64,000 nt of DNA from Ascaphus truei (Eukaryota; Chordata; Amphibia; Anura; Ascaphidae): NCBI GenBank assembly GCA_036426205.1, contig CM071568.1:49631045-49695044 (forward strand). The letters are read 5' to 3'. The notes under the pieces were generated by a model that did no database searches, was not told where the DNA came from, and worked only from the letters and a program-made list of their open reading frames with translations. Below, in pieces: positions 1-10,836 of the stretch; positions within the stretch are counted from its first letter, which is position 1; every line of letters begins with the position of its first letter. The position numbers and the translations under genes were made by a program.

Positions 1-255
1 TTTACCGGGGCAGTTCCATTGTAATATTCCTAGCACCTCCCTGATCTCACAGTGAAGTCAATCATTGTATGAGATAATGTTTGACGAGAAGTCAAATTAT
101 CAGCTCTGCAAACAAAGTGCACCCTCGCATCCGGAAGATACCAAGGCAGTCAGCAAATGGTCCCGAAGATTTTAGAGAAGACACATTTTTAAGTAAAGGT
201 GAGCTGAAATCGTGTAAAAATATATTACATGTTAATTATATGCGGTGTGGAAAAA

Positions 256-429
256 CAGGGGTGCTCAACTCCAGTCCACAAAGGCCTCCACCTGGTCAGG
301 CTTTCAGGATATCCCAGCTTCAGCACAGCCAAAGACTGAGCCACTGATTGAGCCACCTGTGCTGATGCAGGGATATCCTTAGAACACGACCTGGGTGTGT
401 GCCTTGAGGACTGGAGTTAAGCACCACTG
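256..429. mobile_element. 174-bp palindromic MITE with hAT-like ends
   Basis: The element starts CAGGGGTGCTCAACTCCAG and ends in the near reverse complement (CTGGAGTTAAGCACCACTG), so the two ends form terminal inverted repeats. Most of the body also pairs with itself (GCTTCAGCACAG against CTGTGCTGATGC). It is flanked by TGGAAAAA (248-255) and TTGAAAAA (430-437), an imperfect 8-bp target duplication typical of hAT elements. A related copy is at 33685-33845. There is no coding capacity, so it would have been mobilised in trans. Confidence 0.75.
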
Positions 430-1087
430 TTGAAAAACATATTTTAGATGAACATCTAGGAGCTGAAGAACGCAGTGGCATGGAATGAGTTGGAAGCATT
501 AAAGGTCTTGTTCATTACTATCTGTAGGGAGTGGTTCTTGTCTGGAGTCTCCAGACTTTCCCTCCAAGTTCAGGGGAAATATTTTTAAGTGTCATTGATT
601 TCAACAATTTGTCTTTGTGTTTTCTATTCGATTTATTTCTATTTCTAGATTTTCGTTAATATATTCCCTTATACTTTTTTTTCGATTTTTGTTTCCTTTG
701 TTAAAATGTATAGTCATACAGTAGGGTCAGGTGACAGTGACATTTGAAATTAAATTGATGCGGGGATGTAACCTTTAATCCATTTGGGTGGGGGGGGGGG
801 GAGCAGGAAACAAAAGTGTGATAAAGAAAAAATTGTCTTTCTTCTAGTCGCATATTGTAATCCTCGAGGCTCTATATGCAGCACACACAAGGCACCGAGT
901 TGTAAGGAACTGTTCATTGTCTAGAATTATTATTCTATCCTCAGATCTAATGGAAACTAATTTCTTAGAACATAAATCCAATTTGTGAATGTTCTTTTAT
1001 ACAACATGCTTTTTGGCATAAAGAATAAGGATAACATATTCAAACAATACATTATGTCATAGCAAATTAATATTTTGTTGATAACGG

Positions 1088-1111
1088 TATATATATATAT
1101 ATATATATATA
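1088..1111. repeat. (TA)n microsatellite
   Basis: Uninterrupted TA dinucleotide run in AT-rich upstream DNA. Confidence 0.95.
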
Positions 1112-1939
1112 ATTTTACCTATGCTGTCACTTTTCAAAATCAGATATTTCATTTTGAAACAAATATAAATTAGGAACCAGGTGAGTGGTTTACCTATTTT
1201 TTTCACAATTTTGTTTCCTGAAAGTTGTCCAGCTTCGGGGAAAAAATACACCAAGCATCAAAATTCAATCTGCAAGGTCACATGACCTTATGTATATACT
1301 GCCCTTTTTGCTAACTTCTGGCAAAAGTGGCAAAATGATGTTGACATTCTGGCATCATTGTACTGAATTTCTGGAAAAATGTTGAAATTCTAGCAAAATT
1401 CTGAGCAATGTGAACTTTTGGAAAAAGTTAGAAAAAAAAAGACATTTAAGACAAAAACGTGAAAAACGTGCATAGAAAATTTGAAGACACGTTCTCAACA
1501 TGTGTGACGAGTTTTTATTTTGATTGAACACAAGGTATGAAATAAGGGTTAATAGGTGTAAAGAATGTAAAAAATGGTAAAATGTGGAGTTTCCCCCACA
1601 TTTAGTACCAATGAATATAGTGTTTATGGGACGGTCATTACCAAGCAGTTCAGACAGAATATACAGTATGAAATACAGTACAGTGGTTTCGTTCTCTCTT
1701 CTCCATACATGTTCTCATTCACTTCTCTGTTTGCTCCCCATAACCCTTATGATAATCTGTAGCCTCTCCCTTTGTTCAACTCTTACACCTACTATACAGT
1801 GCGTGCAATGTGTCAACAGTTGACTTTTGCGCTATTGGTTACAGACCACGACATTAGTCATCATTGTACAAATGAATATTACAGCAAATGTCTGAACTGA
1901 TATCCATTTTTTCAAAGGGCTTCAACGAAGCAGATCAAG

Positions 1940-1990
1940 ATGCCAAAACTCAGGGACTTTGTGATTCTGCTATTCCTTATTCAAACACAG
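1940..1990 (+). CDS. CDH17: CDH17 coding exon 1: start codon and signal peptide core
   Basis: The exon encodes 17 codons, from MPKLRDFV through a hydrophobic ILLFLI core to QTQ, and ends at CAG|GTACGT (donor at 1991, phase 0). Together with the first residues of exon 2 (TLVTGQ) it forms a standard secretory signal peptide: two basic residues, a hydrophobic core, and a small-residue cleavage region near Thr-Gly-Gln. The match to mammalian CDH17 is in position and phase, not in sequence, as expected for a signal peptide. This ATG was chosen because it is the only in-frame start that gives a signal peptide running directly into the exon 2 frame. The exon's 5' border is not certain; an acceptor ending at 1917 is possible. 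Confidence 0.8.
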
Positions 1991-2757
1991 GTACGTTCTG
2001 GATTTTTTTTGTGTGTCACTTATTTTGCACTAATGGATTTTGCTGTAAAGTCTCATTAGCTCTTTATTTGTGGGGTTATTTTTTATTGGCTACATTTCGG
2101 CTCAATTCAACAATGGTTGTTGAGATATAGGACCCTATGTATTAACATTTTATGTTCATATTTGTTGTTTCCGTGCTAAAAAGTAATACAAACATTCATG
2201 ACATGTGTGTCATGTTTGTGAAGGGCGTTATGTGACTTCATACACGACGCATCATTTGTTGTTTGAAATTAATGTTGATGCATTGCGTGATGTTGATTCC
2301 TGATTGGTACAATGTAAATTAAAACAGAATTATGTGTGTTTTTAAATGTATAACCAGAGTTCGTAAATATAAATTATAAGTGTAATATTATTTATGATAA
2401 CCATACTGCAAAAATAATAGATTTTGTTCACCTATATTTTTGCTTTCAAATACAAAAATGATGTTGGTACATCGCACATTCTGTGATAACTCGTCGCTTA
2501 ACGATCTATGCCATGGTGAACTTGAAGGCTGATTTTGGCACACTTAATTATTTTTTTCATACATAGAAATATTATTTTTTATTACATACCATATACATAG
2601 ATACACTAGGAGAGTCCATTTAAGTGCGCCAAAACAAATGTAAAAATCTATTACTGGCACAACTAGCACAAATGGAGACATTTGAGGTTAGTAGATATAT
2701 TATTTTCATCCCATTAACCCTTGCACACACCAGTTTGTAATGAGATTTTCATGCTGG

Positions 2758-3186
2758 AGGGATGAAGAGGGAGAGAGGGAGAGAGAGAGGGGGGAGGGGG
2801 TTGAGAGAGAAGAGGGAGACTGAGAAAGGGGGAGAGAGGTTGGGAGAGAGAGGGGCGAAGGAGAGAGGGTGGGGGGAGAGAGAGAAGGGAGGGAGAGGGG
2901 GGAGAGAGAGAGAAAGAGAGGGGGAGAGAGAGGGGGACAGAGAGAGAGTGAGGGAGAGAGTGGGAGAGATAGAGAATGGGAGGGAGAGAGAGAGAAAGAG
3001 AAGGGAGAGAGAGGGGGAGAGAGAGAGTAGGGGAGAGAGTGGGAGGGAGAGAGAGAAAGAGAGGGGAGAGAGTGGGGAGAGATCGAGTGGGGGAGAAAGA
3101 GAGTGGGGGAGAGGGAGAGATAGTGGGAGAGACGGGGTAGAGAAATGAGGGGAGTGTGAGAGAGAGAGAGAGGGGGAGAGAGAGGA
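2758..3186 (+). repeat. polypurine (GAGA/GGGA)n tract
   Basis: About 430 bases of almost pure purine on the plus strand, mostly GAGAGGGAGAGA variants with few interruptions. The low-complexity open frames on both strands here are by-products of the repeat and not genes. Confidence 0.95.
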
Positions 3187-3465
3187 TTGTTTCGGGCAAG
3201 TCCATCTGACATATAAAAGAATCCATAAATTTTTTTGGGGATGGAGGGCACATTGCTGAAGGTTTGTCTAGGGTGCCAAATACCCTTGCACCTGCTCTGC
3301 GAGGGAGGACCACTACTTTTTAAGTTACAAACCCAGTGCTTTAATAACTGTATTACACAAAACACATATTGACACCACTGTAGCTACAATTTAGAATGAT
3401 GAATACAACTTCCACAACTCAATGCTATCAGGTTATAATTATCATCTAATCGTAATATTATTATA

Positions 3466-3709
3466 GGAGAAGGAGCGGCTCAGTGAGTAAAGACACTAAC
3501 CCTGACACTGAGTTTGAAGCAAATGAACCTGGTTCAATTCCTGGTGTCAGTTCCTTGTGACCTTGGGCAAGTCACCTTATTTCACTGTGCCTCAGGCACC
3601 AAAAAACATAGATTGTAATCTCTACAGTGCAGGGATTGTGTCTGTAAAGCACTACGTAAAACCAGCAGTGCTACAGTATACAAGAAGAAACAACTATTCT
3701 TATTATCGT
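3466..3709 (+). mobile_element. tRNA-derived, MIR/CORE-like SINE, copy 1
   Basis: The head has an A-box-like GGCTCAGTGAG (3477-3487) and a B box GGTTCAATTCC (3531-3541), the internal Pol III promoter of a tRNA-derived SINE. The body contains TGTGACCTTGGGCAAGTCAC, which matches the conserved core of MIR-type CORE-SINEs. The tail (GATTGTAA, AGGGATTGT, GTAAAGCACTACGTAAAA) resembles L2-mobilised SINE tails and ends near a TTATTAT run. Three other copies lie in the window, at 4601, 20093 and 63166. Confidence 0.85.
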
Positions 3710-4600
3710 GGTCCTCTTTTAGAGCACAGAAACACATACATTTACAAACAACCATCCGAAATACCTGAAACGTTCCTATCTTTTGTTCAGTGCTGTTCAC
3801 TAATCTTTTAACCGTCACCTATCAGGCAAATAAATGTTTTGGGTGGTTAGGAGGTTCATTATTTGTATGCAAATCAACAAATAAGATCGTATGCAGACGT
3901 ATTCATTGTGTATAGGAGCGTGTTCTCTACAAATAATGAGTGTACTTTTTTTCTCCCTGGCTAACCCTTTAATTGCCAAAGTGGTTTGCAAATTATTGCT
4001 GTATAAACTATATGCAGCACTTGAACAGTAAGTGCACTTTAAGAGGGTCACAGAGCAAATAACTAGTTGGTAAAATACTGCCGCTGGCCCAGCTTTTCTT
4101 TTTAATTGTATGTCAAGTTAGTACTGACTTGTAATTGTATGACTGCCAAAAAAATATACATTGCCCGAAAGTACAGTATCGGTCAGCTACATGAACACAA
4201 TATATACTGCCTTACTTGAGAAGTGGGGGAAAATGGAATCCAAGGCAAAAAAATAACCCCGCTGCGCTCTTATCTGCGTGGGGATTTATCACTGGGAATA
4301 AGTAAATATACGTTTACATTTTTACAGCCTGCCACAACTAGGGAGCAGAGAAGAATACGTTTGTTGCCTTGATACCAACACTAGACTTTGAACCTTGTAA
4401 ATGTACAATACTGTCAAGTTTACTTACAGCAGTGTAGTTGTTGACAGGCTGCCATAAAATGTGCTAGGAGAAGACTTGACCTGCTCAGAATCTTTACATA
4501 GGGCATAATGAGCAGTAAAAATAAGGTTGGGTATTATGAGTATTACAGGCTTGGCAATCAGATTGAAAGTAGATCACAGGAAAGAATGTTCTTCTCCTAT

Positions 4601-4842
4601 GGGAGAATGAGCGGCTCAGTGAGCAAAGACACTGACTGGCACAGTGCTTAAAGCAGGGGGAACCTGGCTCAACTCCCAGCATCAGCTCCCTGTAACCCTG
4701 GGCAAGCCACCCCATCTCCCTGGCACCAAAAACATAGACTGTAAGCTCCACAGGGCAGGGACCCATGCCCGCAAAATATCTCTGTAAAGCACTACATAAA
4801 ACTAGCAGCACTATACAAGAACATGCTATTATTATTATTATT
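4601..4842 (+). mobile_element. tRNA-derived, MIR/CORE-like SINE, copy 2
   Basis: Same family and orientation as the copy at 3466. The B box is altered (GGCTCAACTCC, 4666-4676). The core reads TGTAACCCTGGGCAAGCCAC, and the tail ends in an (ATT)n run at about 4828-4842. A minus-strand open frame across it is antisense to the SINE and not a gene. Confidence 0.85.
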
Positions 4843-5020
4843 ATATATACATTCATCTCATGTTATGTAGCTACAGTAAACATATATATTCTAGACATGA
4901 GGGATGTAATCAAATCCAGCTTTAACAATATAAAAGTTCTGCAGATGTCACCATTGCTTTATTCATTGTTCTTTTGTTTCCAAGCCAATTAAAATGTCAG
5001 TTGTAAGTAAACCTGTACCA

Positions 5021-5399
5021 CAGTGATTTTCAACCGGGGTTCCGTGAGCACCCTCAGGGGCTCTGCGGCCACCAGGGGGGGAGAGCTGGGACAACCCTCC
5101 CAGCTGTACCAGGCCTGGCGGGGTGAGGCACCCCACCAGATGTGATCTGGGAGCTCAGCAGCAGCCACCCGGTTACTGCGATCCTTCCTCTCCCTGTTCC
5201 TGTTAGCACTAGGAGTCACGTTCAACTTCTGGCAGAGTGGGAGGGGGTGAGGGGGCTGCAGTCTGGGGGGAGGGGGGAGCCTCAATAAGGCCGCCGGCAT
5301 CTTGTCTCAATGTGGTGAGTGTGTGTGTGTGTGTGAGTGTGTTTGTGTGAGAGTGCACAGTATGTGTGTGTGTGTGTGTGTGATAGCTGGTGTGTTGGG

Positions 5400-5441
<42 letters not shown>

Positions 5442-5883
5442 GGGGAGAGTGTGTGTGAGTGGGTAAAGGGAATATGTGTGAGTGGGTAAGGGGAGTGTGT
5501 GTGTGTGTAATGGAGAGAGTGTGTAAGGGGAGAGAGTGTGCATGAGTGTGTAAGTGGGTAAGGGGAGTGTGTGTGTATGGGATAGTGTGTGTATGTGAGA
5601 GTGTGTAAGGGGAGAGTGTGTGTCTATGTGTGAGAGTATAAGTGTGTAAGAGTAAGGGGAGAGTGTGTGTGTGAGAGTGTAAGGACGGGAGAGCGTAAGG
5701 GGGGGGAAGAGGAGGGGTGTAAGGGGAGAACAGATAGAGGGGGAGGGTGAAGGGGGCTGGGGAAGAGAGATGGATGAACGGGGGAGAGATGAATATGGGT
5801 GGGGGAGAGAGGGTTGGGGGTTCCCAGAATCTCACAATCTAATTCTAGGCTTTCTTAACCAAAAAAAAGGTTGAAAACCACTG
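5021..5883. mobile_element. 863-bp non-autonomous hAT transposon with perfect 8-bp TSD
   Basis: Terminal inverted repeats: CAGTGATTTTCAACC at the left and GGTTGAAAACCACTG at the right, typical of hAT/Charlie-type ends. A perfect 8-bp target duplication, CTGTACCA, lies at 5013-5020 and 5884-5891. No transposase remains. Much of the interior is an expanded GT-rich microsatellite (about 5311-5700), and the right part is GGGGAGA-rich. Long open frames on the minus strand are translations of this simple sequence. Confidence 0.92.
5311..5700 (+). repeat. GT-rich microsatellite inside the hAT element
   Basis: Long (GT)n runs broken by GAGTGTGTAAGGGGA-like units. It lies wholly within the hAT element, so the expansion probably happened in the element. 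Confidence 0.9.
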
Positions 5884-5898
5884 CTGTACCACTAACAT

Positions 5899-6580
5899 AA
5901 TTTAATTATTTATAAAATATTTTACCAGGAAGTAATACATTGAGAGTTACCTCTCGTTTTCAAGTATGTCCTGGGCACAGAGTAAAACAAATAATACATG
6001 GTTACAAATACAGTAACATAAATGAACAGGGTATACATTATATACAAGACATTGCGTGCATAGTTAAAGAAAATATATATTATGGGCGTATGAAACAGTT
6101 ACAGACCAGTTAAAGTGTGAGACAGCCTTAGATTTGAAAGAGCTTAAACTGGTGGTGGATGTGAGAGTCTCTGGTAGGTTGTTCCAGTTTTGGGGTGCAT
6201 GGTAGGAGAAGGAGGAACGTCCGGATACTTTGCTGAGCCTTGGGATCATGAACAGTCTTTTGGAGTAAGATCTCAGGTGATAAGTGCTGCATGTGGTAGG
6301 GGTGAGGAGCTTGTTCAGGTAGCTGGGTAGCTTGCCCATAAAGAATTTAAAGGTAAGTTTGCGCCTAGACTCTAGTGATGACCAATCTAGTTCTTTGAGC
6401 ATATCGCAGTAATGTGTGTTGTAGTTGCATTGGAGAACAAAACGACAAATTGAATTGTAGAGGGTGTCAAGTTAAGCATAGTAACCAGTACTGAGAGGCC
6501 AAATCTAGGACACATCAAATGATCCTTCAAGTCCAGTAACCTGGCAGCACTGGAAGTCTGATGAGAATGGAGAACATACA
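5899..6580 (-). mobile_element. 3' end of a CR1/L2/Rex-like non-LTR retrotransposon (LINE)
   Basis: On the minus strand, codons from about 6402 down to 6067 give the typical C-terminus of a CR1/L2/Rex-type ORF2, including LESRRKLTF, GKLPSYLNKLL, LRSYSKRL, and a final WNNLPETL then SLSSFKSK. The preceding residues (SICRFVLQCNYNTHYC) match the region just before it in such LINEs but need frame changes, so the copy is broken. The part to 5899 is a 3' UTR and tail. The same tail recurs at 54491-54552 in the other orientation. A 5'-truncated dead copy. Confidence 0.75.
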
Positions 6581-8304
6581 TCTATAACCTCGAGATACTC
6601 TCTGTTATCTAATCCATTGTTCCAGTTTTTGGAGGTGTACATTGACTGAAATCATGGAGACTGGATTTGCTTATCGGCATTCATATACTGTACTGTATTT
6701 TGCATCCATGAATATGTGTAAACCTCTTTTGAGCCTCAGTTACTGTACAACATCCAGTGTCAATGGCTGATTGTGAGTTGAGTGAAATAACATTGTCTAA
6801 TATTTGTTCTAGTATTCACTACTGAAAATGTCCTTGTATTATATACATGCACCTTCTCCGTGCAGTCATGATTGTGTGCACCAAATTTCTCCCGTAGGCC
6901 TCCTCCTTTCCAGGCTTCATGCTTTTATCCTTTCCTCCAACATTAAACCTTCAACAACATTATCACCCTTCTTGCCTTCCATAAACGTTCTCCAGTTCAC
7001 TATGACTGGTTTGAATTGATGTGACCAAAACAATACACAGTATTTAAGTGGTGGGTGGGTGGTCGTTTTAGAAATTGACATTATTGTACGTTTTCATTTA
7101 TTTCCATGCTTCTATTTATGATTCCAAACATTTGCGCTCTTGACGACTGCGGCAGATTGACTCTTTTCAGGAAGCCTGGAGTCCAGTAACAAACTTGTCC
7201 ATCACAATTTGACAGTTAGTTTTTTTTCCCCCAGCTCCGATCTGGATTGGTTTTTTTCCGATCTGGAATCAAGTAGCACCTGTCTATCTCCCCCTATAAC
7301 TTTTTGTACCGCATGGGAGTTATATGAAAAGACTATAAGTAGACTAAGATGGCAGAGAGATGGGGATGATAATCAAATAGATATAAATACAGTGATGGAC
7401 ACAATGGAAGCACAAGGGATTGAAACAAGAACGTCCTGACAGCTGTTTTTCCACGTTATTGTGAGCGAGAAATCCCAAGGGGATAATTTTAGAAACAAAA
7501 TGTTCAGAATTAAATGATTTGTTTCCATGTTTAATTCCACATCTCCAGTGATGGGGGTTTCTGAAACTCAGTACAGAAAGAGTTAGTGGAAGCTGGAAAG
7601 GAGGATATAATAAGAAACAATGATATCATATTCCCCAGAAAATTAACTATACCTCCTTTTTCGCATTACCCCTGTGATACGTCTTTGGCTTCCCGGAGCA
7701 CCATGACATAGAATAGCATTGTGGGCAACTGCTACATAAAACTACAAGCTGCATAAATGTGTTATGCTACTGACGCGGTGCGCACTTACCACATGATCCC
7801 ACAACATGATGGCAGATACAGGTCAGAACTGTACTGTACATCTGCAATTTCCTAAGCCAATGGTTTTTATACTGTTAGAAACTGTGGAACTCCTTTAAAA
7901 ATACATGCAAACCTCAAGGCCTCCTCCCCTGTACACCTAATTAATATTCCCACTGTGATAGGGTAAATTGTTTTCTAAACCGTTACCAAAAAAAATTTTG
8001 ATTTTGATTTTAAAGATTATTGAATACTGGTGTTATAAACTTTGGATAAAAAGGATTCATGGGGGCTCCAAAAGTAAATATCTATTGCAGATGATATTTT
8101 TTTGTTTGTTAAGAGACGCTGCCATGCACATATAATTAATTTGGTATCACTTCGTACATGCAATAAATCAGTAACATAGATGTTCTTTTTGAAGGTCTGA
8201 CACAATGTACAGTATGAAAGATTAGTAAGTAGCCATTGAAGTTTGCATTTGTGATAACCATTCATGTAACTTTTCTTGGAATAACCAACATTCTTTTGTT
8301 TCAG

Positions 8305-8400
8305 ACATTAGTAACAGGACAGTTAGAAGAACAGGGACCTCTTAGAAACATGGATCTCAAGATCAAAGAAGGAAATCATGGAATAACCCTTTTATATAAG
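8305..8400 (+). CDS. CDH17: CDH17 coding exon 2: end of signal peptide, start of EC1
   Basis: The exon has 32 codons, bounded by TTTGTTTCAG at the acceptor and AAG|GTAAAC at the donor, with phase 0 at both ends. It encodes TLVTGQLEEQGPLRNM, then DLKIKEG, then ITLLYK. The block GPL, an acidic EG turn and a hydrophobic strand ending in K match the first strand of mammalian CDH17 EC1. The Trp2 found at the N-terminus of classical cadherins is absent, as expected for 7D cadherins, which do not use the Trp-swap dimer. Signal peptidase cleavage probably falls near TG|Q. Confidence 0.88.
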
Positions 8401-8904
8401 GTAAACCATTCAGTGTACATTTCCTTTAACCCTTTGGGTTGCCCCAAGACATAGCCACTACATTATGGGGTCCGGCACTCCAGGGCTGCCAGGATATAGG
8501 GGCTACATCATGCTTAGAGTGCTCATTTTCTAAGCGAAATCTGTAATGCGGGGAAATGGAAGAAGAGAATGGCTTAAGGGTTAAGTGACTCCGGAAGTAT
8601 GTGACTGCTCTGAAAAGCAGTCATGTGATTGTGGTTTACTGGAGGGTCTGTGGCAATCTGGTGCCGCGGCCATCCTGGCAACCAGAGGGTTAAAACAATT
8701 CAATACTGCACAATGATTTAATACTTCCTGCCAGAGAGACATTGTACTAGATTTTTAATCTAACCATTTAGTGTGGTGCAAATAAATCTTTACATTATTA
8801 TTAGAGGTGTTGTGTTAAAGTAAATAAGGTGAAAAAAGAGCTTTGTTGTGACAGGATAATTTTCTCTGTGTTTGTTTTAAATGTATAGAAAATACAAATG
8901 CACA

Positions 8905-9185
8905 TTCACATGTCTCAGACAGGTCCACAAACATGCCTTTCCCCATTATCTCTTAGCATACAATGCTTCCCCTGGAGCCAGGGATTCTGGGAAACGGCAT
9001 GCAAATGAGAACTCAGTGTCACTTTTTGCTTCTAAATCATTTTAACATAAACCCCTATAAGCTTATGCCTGCCGCATTACACGGCTATTTCAGTACAGCC
9101 GGGGTTAAAGAAGTGCATAGCCAGTGAACCTACTCACAGACAGCTGTTTCAGCCTTTTGGGTCTCATCTGCTACATTAACTCCAT
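8905..9185 (+). repeat. dispersed repeat with STAF-like and octamer motifs, copy 1
   Basis: Shares, in order, CTCAGACAGGTC, ATTATC, TAGCATAC, ATTCTGGGAA (8984-8993), ATGCAAAT (8999-9006), a GTGTCACTTTTTGC block and ACTCACAGACAGCTGTTTCAGCC with copies at 31470-31765 (plus), 31125-31375 (minus) and about 14900-15012. The family is not one I can name. It has no open frame. Confidence 0.75.
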
Positions 9186-9636
9186 CGTCAACTGCAGTTC
9201 AGACATACGTCACATTGCCAGACCCTCCAACATTGGGCACATGAAAATAAGTACACTTTAGTTCCTCCGTCAGTGTGAAATACGGGGGCTTGCAAGCTCC
9301 TATATTCCACGTTGAAGGCACCGTAACACATGCTATTAATTTTATGAAGAAAACACATACATTTCTTGTTTTACTGCAGTTGTATGTACTAATAATGACA
9401 TAAAATACAAGTTGTGATTATTTCCCTATAACCTGCCGATCACTTATCAAATCAGTCATCAATCCTCAAACTGCTGTAACTAGCTGAAGGGTCTGAGCCT
9501 TAACCAATGAGAGACAGGCAGTGGAATACTCCTCTGCTCTCAGCAGGGCCGCCGAGAGGGGGGGGGCAGCCGGGGCTGGTGTCCCAGGCCCGCTGTCCCA
9601 GGCCCGCTGTCCCAGGCCCGCTGACAGGGGGGTGCT

Positions 9637-9993
9637 GGCCGACCTGCAGGCGCTGCAAATTTCCCCCGACCTCTGGTCAGGCCTTGCTGCCGGTCACGGC
9701 CGGGCCCCGGCTCTCAGCTGCTTACAGGACTTTTCCTCTCTCTGTCCCACGCTGCTGAGCTTCCACTGCCGGTGCACGACAGGGCTCCGACATCAGCGCA
9801 CCAGAAGTAAGCTTGGCCCAGCTTCCGGTGTGCCGCGCTGACGTCAGAGCCCTGTCACGTGCCGGCAGTGGAAGCTCGGCGGCGTGGGACAGAGAGAGGA
9901 AAGGTACTGCAGGCAGCGGAGAGTCGGGGCCCGGCCGTGACCGGCAGCAGGGCCTTGCCAGAGGTCGGGGGAAATTTGTAGCGCCGGCCGGCC
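9637..9993. mobile_element. GC-rich inverted repeat with about 165-bp arms
   Basis: The left arm (9637-9801) and right arm (9829-9993) are near reverse complements. For example CAAATTTCCCCCGACCTCTGG pairs with the CCAGAGGTCGGGGGAAATTTG stretch near 9958-9978, and CAGCTTCCACTGCCGG-like blocks pair across the 27-bp spacer. The start at about 9540 (CAGCAGGGCCGCCGAGAGG) resembles a transposon end. Long open frames on both strands are mirror images created by the palindrome. Confidence 0.8.
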
Positions 9994-10041
9994 AGGCCCC
10001 CCCCAGCCAGCGGAGCCCCGCAGATACCGGCTTGACCCAAG

Positions 10042-10760
10042 GTAAGTCTGTATTTTTATATGTATTGGGGGGTTTGGGGATATTTTTATATGTATTGGGG
10101 GATTGGGGGGATTGTTATATGTAATGGGGGCGTGGGGGAATTTTTATATGTATTGGGGGTATTTGTATATAAATTGGGGGGCTTGGGAGTATTTTTATAT
10201 GTATTGGGGTATTTGTATATGTATTGGGGGGCTTGGGAGTATTTTTATATATGTTGGGGATATTTGTATATGTATTGGGGGGCTTGGGGGTATTTGTATA
10301 TGTATTGGGGGGCGTGGGGGTATTTGTATATGTGTTGGGGGGCTTGGGGATGTTTTGATATGTATTGGGGGTATTTTTATATGTATTGGGGGCTTGGGGG
10401 TATTTGTATATGTATTGGGGGGCTTGGGGGTATTTGTATATGTGTTGGGGGGCTTGGGGATATATTGATATGTATTGGGGGTATTTTTATATGTATTGGG
10501 GGGCTTGGGGGTATTTTTATATGGGTTGAGGTATTTTTATATGTATTGGGAAGGTTGTTTTTTTATATGTATTGTTTTATTTTTTTTTATGGATTGGGCT
10601 CTTTTTTTTTTAGATGTATTGGAGTCTTTTGTAGATATATTGGGGTATTTTTTTAGATGCATTGTTTTTTATTTTAGATGCATTGGGGTATTTTTTTAGA
10701 TGTATTGGGGTCTTTTTTTAGATGTATTCGGGTGGGTTTTATATGTATTGTTTTTTTTAT
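10042..10760 (+). repeat. minisatellite, unit like TTTTTATATGTATTGGGGGGCTTGGGG
   Basis: Tandem units of roughly 20 to 40 bases built from TATATGTATTGGGG and GGCTTGGGG blocks, degrading to T-rich variants after about 10555. It directly follows the inverted repeat. Open frames here translate to repeated YMYWGxxG patterns and are artefacts of the repeat. Confidence 0.93.
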
Positions 10761-10768
10761 ATGTATTG

Positions 10769-10769
<1 letters not shown>

Positions 10770-10823
<54 letters not shown>

Positions 10824-10836
10824 GTATATATATATG
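10770..10836. repeat. (TA)n microsatellite
   Basis: About 50 bases of uninterrupted TA followed by imperfect TA, adjoining the minisatellite. Confidence 0.95.

Larger units (their letters stand above)
1..1939. other. upstream region / probable 5' UTR or first intron
   Basis: No coding exon is seen here. The stretch is AT-rich and holds a small MITE (256-429) and a TA microsatellite (1088-1111). A plausible splice acceptor, a pyrimidine run ending in CAAAG at 1917, lies 22 bases before the ATG. If used, the 5' UTR of the ATG exon would begin near 1918, and a non-coding first exon and promoter would lie further upstream. That would agree with mammalian CDH17, whose ATG is not in the first exon. 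I see no convincing promoter. Confidence 0.4.
1991..8304. other. CDH17 intron 1 (6.3 kb)
   Basis: Contains a long purine-rich tract, two tRNA-SINEs, a hAT element with a GT-expanded interior and a minus-strand LINE 3' end, all listed separately. The intervals 1991-2757, 3710-4600 and 6581-8304 show no exon, RNA gene or recognisable mobile element. Short open frames there are unrelated to anything I know and sit in AT-rich DNA. Confidence 0.75.

Noticed and set aside
2706..3365. 219-codon minus-strand open frame of Ser/Pro/Leu and two overlapping frames
   Set aside because: All are readings of the polypurine/polypyrimidine tract.
3477..3541. Possible tRNA gene from A-box and B-box motifs
   Set aside because: No cloverleaf can be formed around it and the same motifs recur in four copies with a MIR-like body, so it is a SINE head.
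5209..5835. 208-codon minus-strand open frame with Thr-His repeats
   Set aside because: Reads the GT microsatellite inside a hAT element.
10060..10656. 198-codon plus-strand frame with YMYWGGLG repeats that looks like a membrane or Gly-rich protein
   Set aside because: Pure minisatellite translation in intron 2; unit lengths vary and the frame changes.
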